This document shows positions 1 to 7,350 of a stretch of DNA of 19,987 bases, one piece after another. Made by a program: the position numbers and the translations under genes. The notes under the pieces are model-generated. The model was not told the DNA's origin. It was given only the letters and a program-made list of their open reading frames with translations, and did not search any database. This DNA comes from JAXHUH01 sp034211175. GTDB lineage: Bacteria > Actinomycetota > Acidimicrobiia > Acidimicrobiales > CAIXPF01. Within the stretch, counting starts at the first letter, position 1. Each line of letters starts with the position of its first letter. The DNA lies in the NCBI GenBank assembly GCA_034211175.1, contig JAXHUH010000118.1, positions 1 to 19,987 of the forward strand. The letters run 5' to 3'.

Positions 1-818
1 CCGCACCTGACACCCCGCACCCGACGACGACCCCGCCCACGCCGGCGCCCGGCCCCGTCCACCGGGCCGCGCCGACCGCCGAGGTCCCCGTCGTCGCCGA
101 CCCGGCCACCGTCACCCCCAACGGGTGGGGGCACCCGCCACGGCTCGACCGCCCCGACATCGAGACCACACCCGACGCGGACGCCGCCCGCGCGCTGCGC
201 AACGGCCACGCAACGGCGCAGACCAACGGCGTCGCGACCCGCACCCCGACCGCGGCCACGGACATCGACGAGGAGCCCGAGGACACCGGGCTCACCAAGA
301 GCCTCATCGAATGGGTCGCCGTGCTCGGCGGCGCGTTCGTCGTCGCCCTCGTCATCAAGACGTACCTGTTCCAGGCGTTCTTCATCCCGTCCCAGTCGAT
401 GGAACCGGCGCTGATGGTCAACGACCGGGTGCTCGTCAACAAGCTCAGCTACGAGCTCCACGGCGTCGAACGGGGCGACCTCGTCGTCTTCGAACGGCCC
501 GAGGTCGTGAGCGACGACGACTCCGACCTCATCAAGCGGGTCGTCGGCCTCCCCGGCGAGACCATCGACTTCCTCGACGGGACCGTCTACATCGACGGCG
601 AGCCGCTCGACGAGGACTACCTCGAGGACGGCGTCCCGACCGTGCCACCCGACGCCGAGCGCTTCCCGATGCTCCTCGGCGACGACGAGGCGTTCGTGAT
701 GGGCGACAACCGCACCGACTCCCGGGACAGTCGCTTCTTCGGGCCGATCAAGGTCGACTCGATCATCGGCCGCGCCTGGGTACGGGTCTGGCCCGTCTCC
801 GATCTCGGCCTTCTGTAG
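1..818 (+). CDS. lepB: Signal peptidase I (5' end outside window)
   Basis: Membrane-anchored serine protease that removes signal peptides from exported proteins. The frame is open from base 3, so the start lies to the left of the window. About 100 residues of Pro/Thr/Ala-rich, probably disordered cytoplasmic sequence precede one membrane segment (about 321-383). The catalytic serine is in SQSMEP (codon 396-398). The general-base lysine is in DLIKRVVGLPGE (codon 534-536). Box E, GDNRTDSRDSRFFGP, lies near 702-750. Box C reads RGDLVVFERP. The protein ends shortly after the last conserved box, as is usual. A GTG at 321 would delete part of the membrane anchor, so it is not a credible start. A hairpin overlapping the stop may terminate transcription. 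In many actinobacteria this gene follows rplS, which cannot be checked here. Confidence 0.95.
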   Translation, partial: APDTPHPTTTPPTPAPGPVHRAAPTAEVPVVADPATVTPNGWGHPPRLDRPDIETTPDADAARALRNGHATAQTNGVATRTPTAATDIDEEPEDTGLTKSLIEWVAVLGGAFVVALVIKTYLFQAFFIPSQSMEPALMVNDRVLVNKLSYELHGVERGDLVVFERPEVVSDDDSDLIKRVVGLPGETIDFLDGTVYIDGEPLDEDYLEDGVPTVPPDAERFPMLLGDDEAFVMGDNRTDSRDSRFFGPIKVDSIIGRAWVRVWPVSDLGLL

Positions 819-833
819 AGCCCGAAGGGCTCT
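817..833 (+). terminator. Hairpin at the lepB stop codon
   Basis: AGAGCCC (817-823) and GGGCTCT (827-833) form a perfect 7-bp stem with a GAA loop, starting inside the TAG stop codon. There is no T-tract, as is common for terminators in GC-rich actinobacteria. Function is inferred. Confidence 0.45.
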
Positions 834-1138
834 GGCGAGCCCTTCAAGGGAGGGCTTGGGCGCCTTCGGCGGCTGACTCCTGGTTCCGTGCAGCCAGGCC
901 TCGCTTCGCTCGGCGGCTGCACGAGTTCGCCCGAGTGTTCGCGTTCACCCGGGGCGCACGGTCCGGCTGCCATGAGCGAACAAACGGGCGAACGACGGCC
1001 CGCGGCCCGCGGCGTGGCGCGGCCGGGCGGGCGAACGCGCCGTGCCGGAGAATCGGCCCTGCACGTGCCGTGTGGGCTGGCTCGAGCGCTGCTCGGCGGT
1101 CCGGCCTCGGGACCGGGTCCGCAGACCCGGAACGGCAG
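819..1138. other. Gene-free region with clustered inverted repeats
   Basis: No convincing gene lies between the convergent lepB and phosphodiesterase genes. Apart from the flanking hairpins, the stretch holds GTGCAGCC (888-895) against GGCTGCAC (915-922), a perfect 8-bp inverted repeat. GTTCGCCCG (925-933) pairs with CGGGCGAAC (985-993), and the latter is repeated at 1028-1036. AGCCC (838-842) can pair with GGGCT (852-856). The reading frames crossing the region have no recognisable domain and look like antisense or spurious frames. Confidence 0.6.
1113..1130 (-). terminator. Hairpin downstream of the phosphodiesterase gene
   Basis: CCGGGTC (1113-1119) and GACCCGG (1124-1130) form a perfect 7-bp stem with a CGCA loop. 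It begins 8 bases past the minus-strand stop (1139-1141). It could act as a terminator for that gene; no T-tract follows. Confidence 0.5.
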
Positions 1139-1858
1139 TCAGGGGTCGAGGGCGCGGAGGGCGTCGACCATGCGGTCGACGTGGTCGCTGAAGACGGCGT
1201 CGATGCCCATGTCGAGGAGCTCGTCGAGGACGCGGCGGTGCTGGGCGTCCCAGCCGAAGGCCAGGACCTTGAACCGGTGGAACAGCGTCGTCAGGCCGCC
1301 GCTCCAGTCGCTGTACATCATGTTCACCGCGTCGATGCCGGCATCGGCCAGCTGCGAGGCCCGCCGCTCGGCGCCGTGGCGCATCCGACGCAGCCGCGTC
1401 GAGTCGACGAGGCGGACGTCGTCGTCCAGCTCCCGCCAGCTCCGCAGCAGGTCCAGGTCCCCGTCGCACAGCCACAACCGGCCCAGCGCATCACCACCGG
1501 CAGCGCGGGCCACGTCGACGATCCCGGCCGCGGCCGCCGGGTCCTTCACGTCGATCGACAGCTCGTAGTCCGTGCCGCACTCCGCGTACAGGTCACCGAG
1601 GCTCGGGATGTGGGAGGGGAGCGCGCCACGATCGACGCTGCTGATCGGGCGGCGCCGGAACCGTCCACCGACCACCCCGTCGTGGTCGAGGACGACGACG
1701 CCATCGGCGGTCACCCACGCATCGGTCTCCAACCCACTCGCCCCGAGGCGCAACGCCAGGCTGAAGGCCTCCAGCGTGTTCTCGGGAGCGTTCGCCCGCG
1801 CACCGCGGTGGGCGAAGCCGATCGGGGGGCGGCGGATCGACGGGAGGCGGGGGGCCAC
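1139..1858 (-). CDS. Glycerophosphodiester phosphodiesterase family protein
   Basis: Predicted to hydrolyse glycerophosphodiesters (deacylated phospholipids) to glycerol-3-phosphate and an alcohol. It shows the GDPD TIM-barrel signature near its N-terminus: FAHRG (His17, Arg18), PENT (Glu26, Asn27), GLETD (Glu44, Asp46) and LDHD (His59), which supply the metal and phosphate ligands. The length of 239 residues is normal for the family. No signal peptide is evident, so it is probably cytoplasmic. I chose GTG at 1858 because AGGA lies 6 bases upstream. A longer form from GTG 1894 or 1891 is possible (GGAGG at 1900-1896), but its extra codons include rare ones (agg, gga, tgt, cca) and the Shine-Dalgarno spacing is too short. 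It is transcribed towards lepB. Substrate is not predictable. Confidence 0.88.
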   Translation of the reverse strand: MAPRLPSIRRPPIGFAHRGARANAPENTLEAFSLALRLGASGLETDAWVTADGVVVLDHDGVVGGRFRRRPISSVDRGALPSHIPSLGDLYAECGTDYELSIDVKDPAAAAGIVDVARAAGGDALGRLWLCDGDLDLLRSWRELDDDVRLVDSTRLRRMRHGAERRASQLADAGIDAVNMMYSDWSGGLTTLFHRFKVLAFGWDAQHRRVLDELLDMGIDAVFSDHVDRMVDALRALDP

Positions 1859-1984
1859 GGCACATCCTGGCCCGGCGGGGCCCCTGCGCACCACCCCTCC
1901 GGATGAAGACGAACGACCGATGGGGCCGTCTCAACCCCGGCGCGACCGTTGCCGATATCTCGGGCACACCGTCGAGGAGGGCAC

Positions 1985-2320
1985 ATGGCGACGATCAGGG
2001 CGAGCTGTCCGGACTGCGGGGACGTCGAGTTGACGACGTCCGACGTCCGCGTCCGGGTGTGCAGTCACGACAACCGAGGCGACTACTCGTTCCGCTGCCC
2101 GAGCTGCACCATGGTCGTGGTCAAGCCCGCCGAGTCGCGCACGATCGACCTGCTCGTCGCGTCCGGGGTCGAGATGGACACCTGGGACCTGCCCGCCGAG
2201 CTGCTCGAGCACCGAGACGGCGGCGCACCGATCACCCACGACGACCTTCTCGACTTTCACCAGACGCTCTACGACGAGGGCGCCTTCACCGCCGCCCTCG
2301 ACGCCATGCTCGAACGCTGA
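1985..2320 (+). CDS. Zinc-ribbon protein of unknown function
   Basis: A 111-residue protein I cannot assign to a named family. Two CxxC knuckles (Cys8/Cys11 in CPDC and Cys38/Cys41 in CPSC) suggest a zinc ribbon; Cys26 and His28 lie between them. The C-terminal half is acidic with amphipathic helices and no membrane segment. The ATG at 1985 is preceded by a strong Shine-Dalgarno, AGGAGG (1975-1980), 4 bases upstream; the frame continues upstream but that part has no credible start. It lies divergent from the phosphodiesterase gene and 87 bases before the tatB-like gene, which has its own promoter. A nucleic-acid-binding or regulatory role is possible but is speculation. Confidence 0.8.
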   Translation: MATIRASCPDCGDVELTTSDVRVRVCSHDNRGDYSFRCPSCTMVVVKPAESRTIDLLVASGVEMDTWDLPAELLEHRDGGAPITHDDLLDFHQTLYDEGAFTAALDAMLER

Positions 2321-2354
2321 CGCCACCGGTCCCGACAACCTGACCAGCGCCCCG

Positions 2355-2379
2355 CCGGGCGGCCTCCGCCGCGGCCCGG
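2355..2379 (+). terminator. Possible terminator after zinc-ribbon gene
   Basis: CCGGGC (2355-2360) and GCCCGG (2374-2379) form a 6-bp stem whose loop can itself pair in part. It lies 34 bases after the stop and just before the tatB promoter. Function is inferred. Confidence 0.35.
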
Positions 2380-2394
2380 GGTGGAGGTCGCCAC

Positions 2395-2407
2395 TAGAGT
2401 GGGGACC
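2395..2407 (+). promoter_or_regulatory. Leaderless -10 promoter of tatB-like gene
   Basis: TAGAGT (2395-2400) ends 7 bases before the ATG at 2408. This places the predicted transcription start on or next to the start codon, as in actinobacterial leaderless genes. No clear -35 box is visible. Confidence 0.5.
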
Positions 2408-2839
2408 ATGTTCAACATCGGCGGCGGCGAGCTCCTCGTCATCGCCCTCGTAGCGCTGATCGTCCTCGGTCCCGAACGCCTGCCCGACGCCGCCCGGCGC
2501 GTGGGCAACTTCATCGGTGAGCTGAAGAAGATGTCCGACGGCTTCCAGTCGGAGTTCCGCAGCGCGATGGAGGTGCCGGACGACCCGGTGGTGAAGCCGA
2601 AGTCCGGCCCCGGTCTCGCTCCCGTCACCGACCTGAGCGAGCGAAAGTCCCCCAAGTCGGCCGAGCCCACCGACGACGCCGACGATGCGGACCGGGGCGA
2701 CGCGACGTCCGACGATCCGACCGGCCCCGCCTCGACCCCCGCCGCCGCGGACGCCACCGATGACGAGCCCACCGACGTCGAGGCGGACGACGCCGACGAC
2801 GACCGCGGGCACGGGCACGGCGACGCCGCCACCGGCTGA
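2408..2839 (+). CDS. tatB: Twin-arginine translocase subunit TatB (TatA/B family)
   Basis: Single-span membrane component of the Tat pathway, which exports folded proteins; TatB works with TatC as the signal-peptide receptor. The 143-residue protein opens MFNIGGGELLVIALVALIV, giving the N-terminal membrane helix. It has the TatB-type Glu8 and the Gly21-Pro22 hinge in LGPERLP. An amphipathic helix follows (about 27-60), then a long acidic tail rich in Asp, Ala and Thr, probably disordered. The ATG at 2408 fits the family start; an upstream GTG-started extension is not supported. The gene lies 12 bases before tatC. TatA and TatB are closely related, so a dual TatA/TatB role is possible, and no second tatA is seen in the window. 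Confidence 0.88.
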   Translation: MFNIGGGELLVIALVALIVLGPERLPDAARRVGNFIGELKKMSDGFQSEFRSAMEVPDDPVVKPKSGPGLAPVTDLSERKSPKSAEPTDDADDADRGDATSDDPTGPASTPAAADATDDEPTDVEADDADDDRGHGHGDAATG

Positions 2840-2851
2840 CGACCGCACCCC

Positions 2852-3706
2852 ATGAGCTCCGACACCTCCGACACCGGCTCCAGCGCCGAGGAGCTCTCGA
2901 GCATGACGCTCGTGGAGCACCTGACCGAGCTCCGCTCCCGCCTCATCAAGTGCGCCGCCGCGGTGTTCGTCGGCGCCATCGTGATGTGGATCCTCTACCC
3001 GCAGGTCCTCGACATCCTCTCGCAGCCGCTGTGCGAGGCGACCGACTTCAGCGACGCCGCCGTCCAGCAGGCCGTCGAGGACCAGGGCGTCAGCGACGTG
3101 GCCACGGCGGAGGAGGACTGCGCCAACCTCGTCATCACCGACCCGCTCCAGGGCCTCGGCGTGCGGATGACCGTCGCCGGCTACGGCGGCATCGCCCTCG
3201 CCATGCCCGTCCTGCTGTGGCAGCTGTGGCGGTTCGTGACCCCGGCGCTCTACAAGAAGGAGAAGCGGCTCGCGGCGCCGTTCGTCTTCTTCTCCTGCGT
3301 CCTGTTCGTCCTCGGCGCAACGCTCGCCTACTGGACGCTGCCCCGGGCCCTCGAGTTCCTGCTCAACATCGGCGGGGACCTCGACCCGTTCCTCACCCCC
3401 GACCGCTACATCAGCCTCATCGTGAAGATGATGATGGCCTTCGGGATCGGCTTCGAGTTCCCGATCGCCCTCGTGTTCCTCCAGCTCGTCGGGCTGTTGC
3501 CGACCAGCCTGCTGGTACGGGGCCGCCGCTACGCGATCGTGCTGATCGTGGTGCTCGTCGCGGTGATCACCCCGAGCGGCGACCCGATCAGCCTCGCCGC
3601 GCTGTCGGTACCGATGTACCTGTTCTACGAGATCTCGATCCTCATCGGCTGGCTCGCCCAGCGCCGCAAGCGCAAGCGGGAGATGGAGGCCTCGTCATCG
3701 GCGTGA
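2852..3706 (+). CDS. tatC: Sec-independent protein translocase TatC
   Basis: Polytopic core of the Tat translocon; it recognises twin-arginine signal peptides at the cytoplasmic membrane. The 284-residue protein has the family landmarks: an N-terminal MTLVEHLTELRSRL segment, LWRFVTPALYKKEKR in the first cytoplasmic loop, FGIGFEFPIAL, and TPSGDPISLAALSVPMYLFYE near the end. About six membrane helices are visible. The first periplasmic loop (roughly residues 55-95) is longer and more acidic than usual and contains two cysteines. The cytoplasmic tail is basic (QRRKRKRE). It sits directly behind tatB and upstream of helY, the gene order known from mycobacteria. Confidence 0.95.
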   Translation: MSSDTSDTGSSAEELSSMTLVEHLTELRSRLIKCAAAVFVGAIVMWILYPQVLDILSQPLCEATDFSDAAVQQAVEDQGVSDVATAEEDCANLVITDPLQGLGVRMTVAGYGGIALAMPVLLWQLWRFVTPALYKKEKRLAAPFVFFSCVLFVLGATLAYWTLPRALEFLLNIGGDLDPFLTPDRYISLIVKMMMAFGIGFEFPIALVFLQLVGLLPTSLLVRGRRYAIVLIVVLVAVITPSGDPISLAALSVPMYLFYEISILIGWLAQRRKRKREMEASSSA

Positions 3707-3829
3707 GCGGGCCCGACGGCGCAGCCGCGCCACGCCGATCAGCGGTGACCGTGGCCGACGACCGGCCCCGGCACCACCCCGCCCGCGGCCCCTGCACCGA
3801 GACCGCCTGAACCGCCCGATCGGAGCCCC

Positions 3830-6559
3830 ATGACCCAGCCGGTCGATGCCGCCGTCGACGCCCGCTTCGGGTTCGCGCTCGACCCGTTCCAGGTCGACGC
3901 CCTGCGCGTCGTCGACGAGGGCCGCTCGGTGCTCGTGGCCGCCCCCACCGGCTCGGGCAAGACGGTCGTGGCCGAGCACGCCCTCGACCTCGCCGTGCGC
4001 CGGGGGACCAAGGCGTTCTACACCTCGCCGATCAAGGCCCTGTCGAACCAGAAGTTCGCCGACCTGCGCCGCCGGTTCGGCAACGAGCGCGTCGGGTTGC
4101 TGACCGGCGACAACTCGATCAACGGGGACGCCCAGGTCGTCGTCATGACGACCGAGGTGCTGCGCAACATGATCTACGCCGAGCCGGGCCGGCTCGACGC
4201 CCTCGAGGTCGTCATCCTCGACGAGGTCCACTACCTCCAGGACAGCTTCCGCGGCCCGGTGTGGGAGGAGGTGATCATCCACCTGCCGTCCCACGTGCGC
4301 ATCGTCGCGCTCTCGGCCACCGTGTCCAACGCCGAGGAGCTGGCGGCGTGGATCTCGAGCGTCCGCGGCGCCACCGAGGTGGTGATCGAACGCCGCCGGC
4401 CGGTCGAGCTGATCGACCTGTTCATGGTCGAGGACCGCACGGCCGAACGTCCCCACGTCCTGCCCGTGCTCGTCGACGGGCGGCCCAACCCCGAGGGCCA
4501 GCGCTTCGACCGCCAGGAGACCCGCAAGGGCAAGGGCCGGCCCCGGAGCCGGTTCCGCACACCGCGGCGGGTCGACGTGCTCGACGAGCTCGGCGAGCAG
4601 GACATGCTGCCGGCGATCACGTTCGTGTTCAGCCGCGCCGGCTGTGACGACGCCGTCGCCCAGTGCCTCGACGCCGGGCTGCGCTACACGACCCGCGACG
4701 AGCGCCGCCGCATCCGGGCCATCGCGGACGAGCACATCGGCACGCTCGACCGCTCCGACCTCGAGGTCCTCGGCTACACCCGGTGGATCGCCGGGCTCGA
4801 GGCGGGGATCGCGGCCCACCACGCCGGCATGGTCCCGCCGTTCAAGGAGGCGGTGGAGGAGTGCTTCACCGAGGGCCTGGTCAAGGCCGTGTTCGCCACC
4901 GAGACCCTGGCGCTGGGCGTCAACATGCCGGCCCGGTCGGTCGTCATCGAGAAGCTGACCAAGTTCACCGGTGAGCACCACGAGCCGCTCACGCCCGGCC
5001 AGTACACCCAGCTCACCGGGCGGGCCGGCCGCCGCGGCCTCGACCCGGTCGGCTACGCCGTCGTGCTGTGGACCCCGTGGGTCGGCTTCGGCGAGGTCGC
5101 CGCCCTCGCGGCGAGCAACGAGTACGTGCTCCGCTCCGCGTTCCGCCCCACGTACAACATGGCGGCCAACCTGGTGCGCCGCTACGACCCCGACGGCGCG
5201 ATCGAGCTGCTGAACCGCTCGTTCGCCCAGTTCCAGGCCGATCGGGACACCTCGGGGATGCTCCAGCGCATCGAGCAGCGCCGGGCCCAGCTCGAGCGCG
5301 TGCAGGCCGGCATCGGTGCCCCGCTCGACGAGCTCGCCGAGCTACGGGCCCTGCGCGACGCCACCAGCCGTCACCGCCGACCGGACGCCGCACAGCTGCG
5401 ACGCACCGACACCGCACTCGCCGCCCTGGCCCCGGGTGAGGTCGTGCGCCTCGACGGTCGCCGGGCCGAACCGGTCGCGGTGCTGTCGGTCGCGCGGCGG
5501 CGCAGCGGTGTGAAGGTCCGGGTGATCAACGCCGGCGGACGGGTCCGCAACGTCACCGCCGAGGACCTGCCCCGGGCGCCGACGACCGTCGGCTCGGTCG
5601 AGCTGCCCGAGCGGTTCACCCCCCACAACCGGGGCGCCCAGAAGGCCGTCGCCCGCCTGCTGCGCAGCGCCGACCTCGACGCCGGTGCCGACGAGGCCGA
5701 CGAGGAGACCGCGGCGGCCGCCGCCCGCCTCCGGGACCACCCGCTGGCCCACCATCCCGACGTCGACACCTGGCTACGAGCAGCGCAGCGGGCCGAGCGG
5801 CTCGAGCGCGACCTCGACGACCTCCAGCGGCGCGTCGACGCGCGGACCGACACGATGGCCCGACGGTTCCGGCGCATCATCGAGTTGCTCGAGGGGCGGG
5901 GCTACCTCGTCGACTGGGAGCTGACCGCCCGGGGCGAGCTGCTCGCCGGGCTCTACCACGAGTGCGACCTGCTCATCGCCGAAGCCGCGTTCGCCGGGAT
6001 CTTCGACGACCTCGCACCGGCCGAGCTCGCCGCGCTCGCCTCGTGTCTCACCTACGAGCACCGCAGCCGCCTGGCGCCACCGGCGACGACGCTGCCGAGC
6101 GCGACCCTGCGCCAGCGCGTCGGGGCGCTCGTCGAGGTGGCCGACGCGCTCGCCGGCGACGAAGAGGACGCCGGCCTCACCCGCACGCGCCGGCCCGACC
6201 CGACGTTCGCCCCGCTGGCGTGGGCCTGGGCCGCGGGCCGCGACCTCCAGACGCTGCTGTCGGCCGAGGAGCTCTCCGGGGGCGACTTCGTGCGCAACGT
6301 CAAGCAGGTCATCGACCTCCTCGACCAGCTCGGCGAGCTGCCGATCAACCCGGCGACCGCGCACACCGCCCGCCAGGCGTCGGACGCCCTGTTCCGCGGC
6401 GTCGTGTCCCTGTCGACCGAGGTCGGCACGGGCGACGATCCCGACGACGGCCCCGACAACGGCCCCGCCGACCGGGCTGCCGCCGCCGATGCCGCCGGTG
6501 GCGCGGCCACCGGGGGCGGGACGGCCGAGGGGCCCGACGGGCGCGGGGATCGCCGGTGA
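3830..6559 (+). CDS. helY: Ski2-like DEVH-box RNA helicase, HelY family
   Basis: ATP-dependent superfamily 2 helicase related to mycobacterial HelY and eukaryotic Mtr4/Ski2, probably acting on structured RNA. The length of 909 residues matches HelY (about 900). Visible motifs are Walker A APTGSGKT (38-45), the DEVH box (131-134), SATVSN (motif III), and QLTGRAGRRG (394-403, motif VI). A helical C-terminal region resembling the DSHCT domain covers roughly 700-870. The last 45 or so residues are a low-complexity Asp/Gly/Ala tail. The start ATG has GGAG 5 bases upstream. It follows tatC after 123 bases without a credible gene. Its stop overlaps the start of the next gene (GTGA), which suggests co-translation. 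Confidence 0.92.
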   Translation: MTQPVDAAVDARFGFALDPFQVDALRVVDEGRSVLVAAPTGSGKTVVAEHALDLAVRRGTKAFYTSPIKALSNQKFADLRRRFGNERVGLLTGDNSINGDAQVVVMTTEVLRNMIYAEPGRLDALEVVILDEVHYLQDSFRGPVWEEVIIHLPSHVRIVALSATVSNAEELAAWISSVRGATEVVIERRRPVELIDLFMVEDRTAERPHVLPVLVDGRPNPEGQRFDRQETRKGKGRPRSRFRTPRRVDVLDELGEQDMLPAITFVFSRAGCDDAVAQCLDAGLRYTTRDERRRIRAIADEHIGTLDRSDLEVLGYTRWIAGLEAGIAAHHAGMVPPFKEAVEECFTEGLVKAVFATETLALGVNMPARSVVIEKLTKFTGEHHEPLTPGQYTQLTGRAGRRGLDPVGYAVVLWTPWVGFGEVAALAASNEYVLRSAFRPTYNMAANLVRRYDPDGAIELLNRSFAQFQADRDTSGMLQRIEQRRAQLERVQAGIGAPLDELAELRALRDATSRHRRPDAAQLRRTDTALAALAPGEVVRLDGRRAEPVAVLSVARRRSGVKVRVINAGGRVRNVTAEDLPRAPTTVGSVELPERFTPHNRGAQKAVARLLRSADLDAGADEADEETAAAAARLRDHPLAHHPDVDTWLRAAQRAERLERDLDDLQRRVDARTDTMARRFRRIIELLEGRGYLVDWELTARGELLAGLYHECDLLIAEAAFAGIFDDLAPAELAALASCLTYEHRSRLAPPATTLPSATLRQRVGALVEVADALAGDEEDAGLTRTRRPDPTFAPLAWAWAAGRDLQTLLSAEELSGGDFVRNVKQVIDLLDQLGELPINPATAHTARQASDALFRGVVSLSTEVGTGDDPDDGPDNGPADRAAAADAAGGAATGGGTAEGPDGRGDRR

Positions 6560-7170
6560 GGGCCATCCGGCCCGGCGACACCTGGGGGAGCCAGGGCCGC
6601 CTCGCCGAGGGCGCCCCCGTGGTGCGCACCGACGCCGAGCTGCGCCGCCTGGTCACCGACGCCCACCGGGCCAACCGCCCTGCCGGCGAGGTCGGCCTGC
6701 TCGGCGGTGACCTGTGCCGCACCGTCGGCGGCGCCGGCAGCGTCGAGCGGCTCCGGACCCCGGAGGCCGCACGCCTGCCCGTCGACGTCGGCCAGGTGCT
6801 CCTCGACGGCCGGCTCCACCTGTTCGTCGCCCACCTCGTCGCCCGGCGCCGCTTCTGGAACGGCCCGTTCCTCGTGGCCATGAACGCCCAGTGGCTGGGG
6901 GAGTGGGACCTCGGGCCCCGCGCCCACCCCGGCGACGGCCTGCTCGACCTCACGTGGGGCAGCCTGCCGTTCACCCAGCGGCTCGAGGCCCGGCGGCGGG
7001 CCGGCAGTGGTGACCACCTGCCCCACCCCGGCCTGACCCATCGGCGCCTGGCCCACCACAGCGAGCGCTTCGCCCGGCCGGTCACCGTGTGGCTCGACGG
7101 CGAACGGGTCGGTGACGCCCGCGACGTGGTCGTGCGCGTCGAGCCGGCCGCCCTGACCGTGGTCGTCTGA
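6556..7170 (+). CDS. Diacylglycerol-kinase-like protein lacking the N-terminal catalytic half
   Basis: A 204-residue protein of unproven function. Residues 47-59 (GLLGGDLCRTVGG) align by eye with the PLGTGNDxARxLG segment of diacylglycerol/sphingosine kinases. Residues 75-132 resemble the C-terminal beta-sandwich of that family: LPVDVGQV, then NGPFLVAMNAQW, then a segment ending PGDGLLDL. The preceding nucleotide-binding half with its GGDGT motif is absent, so kinase activity is unlikely by itself. The GTG start at 6556 overlaps the helY TGA, giving translational coupling. No membrane segment is evident. It may be a lipid- or ligand-binding relic, or a partner of another protein. The family link rests on motif reading alone. 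Confidence 0.6.
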   Translation: MRAIRPGDTWGSQGRLAEGAPVVRTDAELRRLVTDAHRANRPAGEVGLLGGDLCRTVGGAGSVERLRTPEAARLPVDVGQVLLDGRLHLFVAHLVARRRFWNGPFLVAMNAQWLGEWDLGPRAHPGDGLLDLTWGSLPFTQRLEARRRAGSGDHLPHPGLTHRRLAHHSERFARPVTVWLDGERVGDARDVVVRVEPAALTVVV

Positions 7171-7336
7171 TGCAGCTTCGCTGATGCGGCCGTCCGACGT
7201 GCCCCGCCTGATGTGCTCCACGACCAGCGGTGATGGCCCGTGACCCGTGACGATCGCCGGGCACGGCGCCGCCGCGACCACCCGTCCGGGCGACATCCGG
7301 CGGCCGGTGGTCCGCGAGCGTGGCGCGACCCCCGCC

Positions 7337-7350
7337 TAGGCTCGCGCCCC
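7337..7350 (+). promoter_or_regulatory. Leaderless -10 promoter of tandem thyX-like gene
   Basis: TAGGCT (7337-7342) ends 8 bases before GTG 7351. The rest of the 180-base gap (7171-7350) shows only short direct repeats (TGATGC at 7169 and 7182; CCCGTGA twice near 7227-7240). Confidence 0.5.

Noticed and set aside
125..1906. 593-residue plus-strand open frame
   Set aside because: It crosses the signal peptidase gene out of frame, the repeat-rich gap and the phosphodiesterase gene in antisense. Its Arg/Pro/His-rich composition is typical of shadow frames in GC-rich DNA.
3703..3810. 35-codon frame overlapping the tatC stop (GTGA)
   Set aside because: The nearest GGAGG is 13 bases from the GTG, and the predicted peptide has no recognisable feature. 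The overlap alone is not enough to call a gene.
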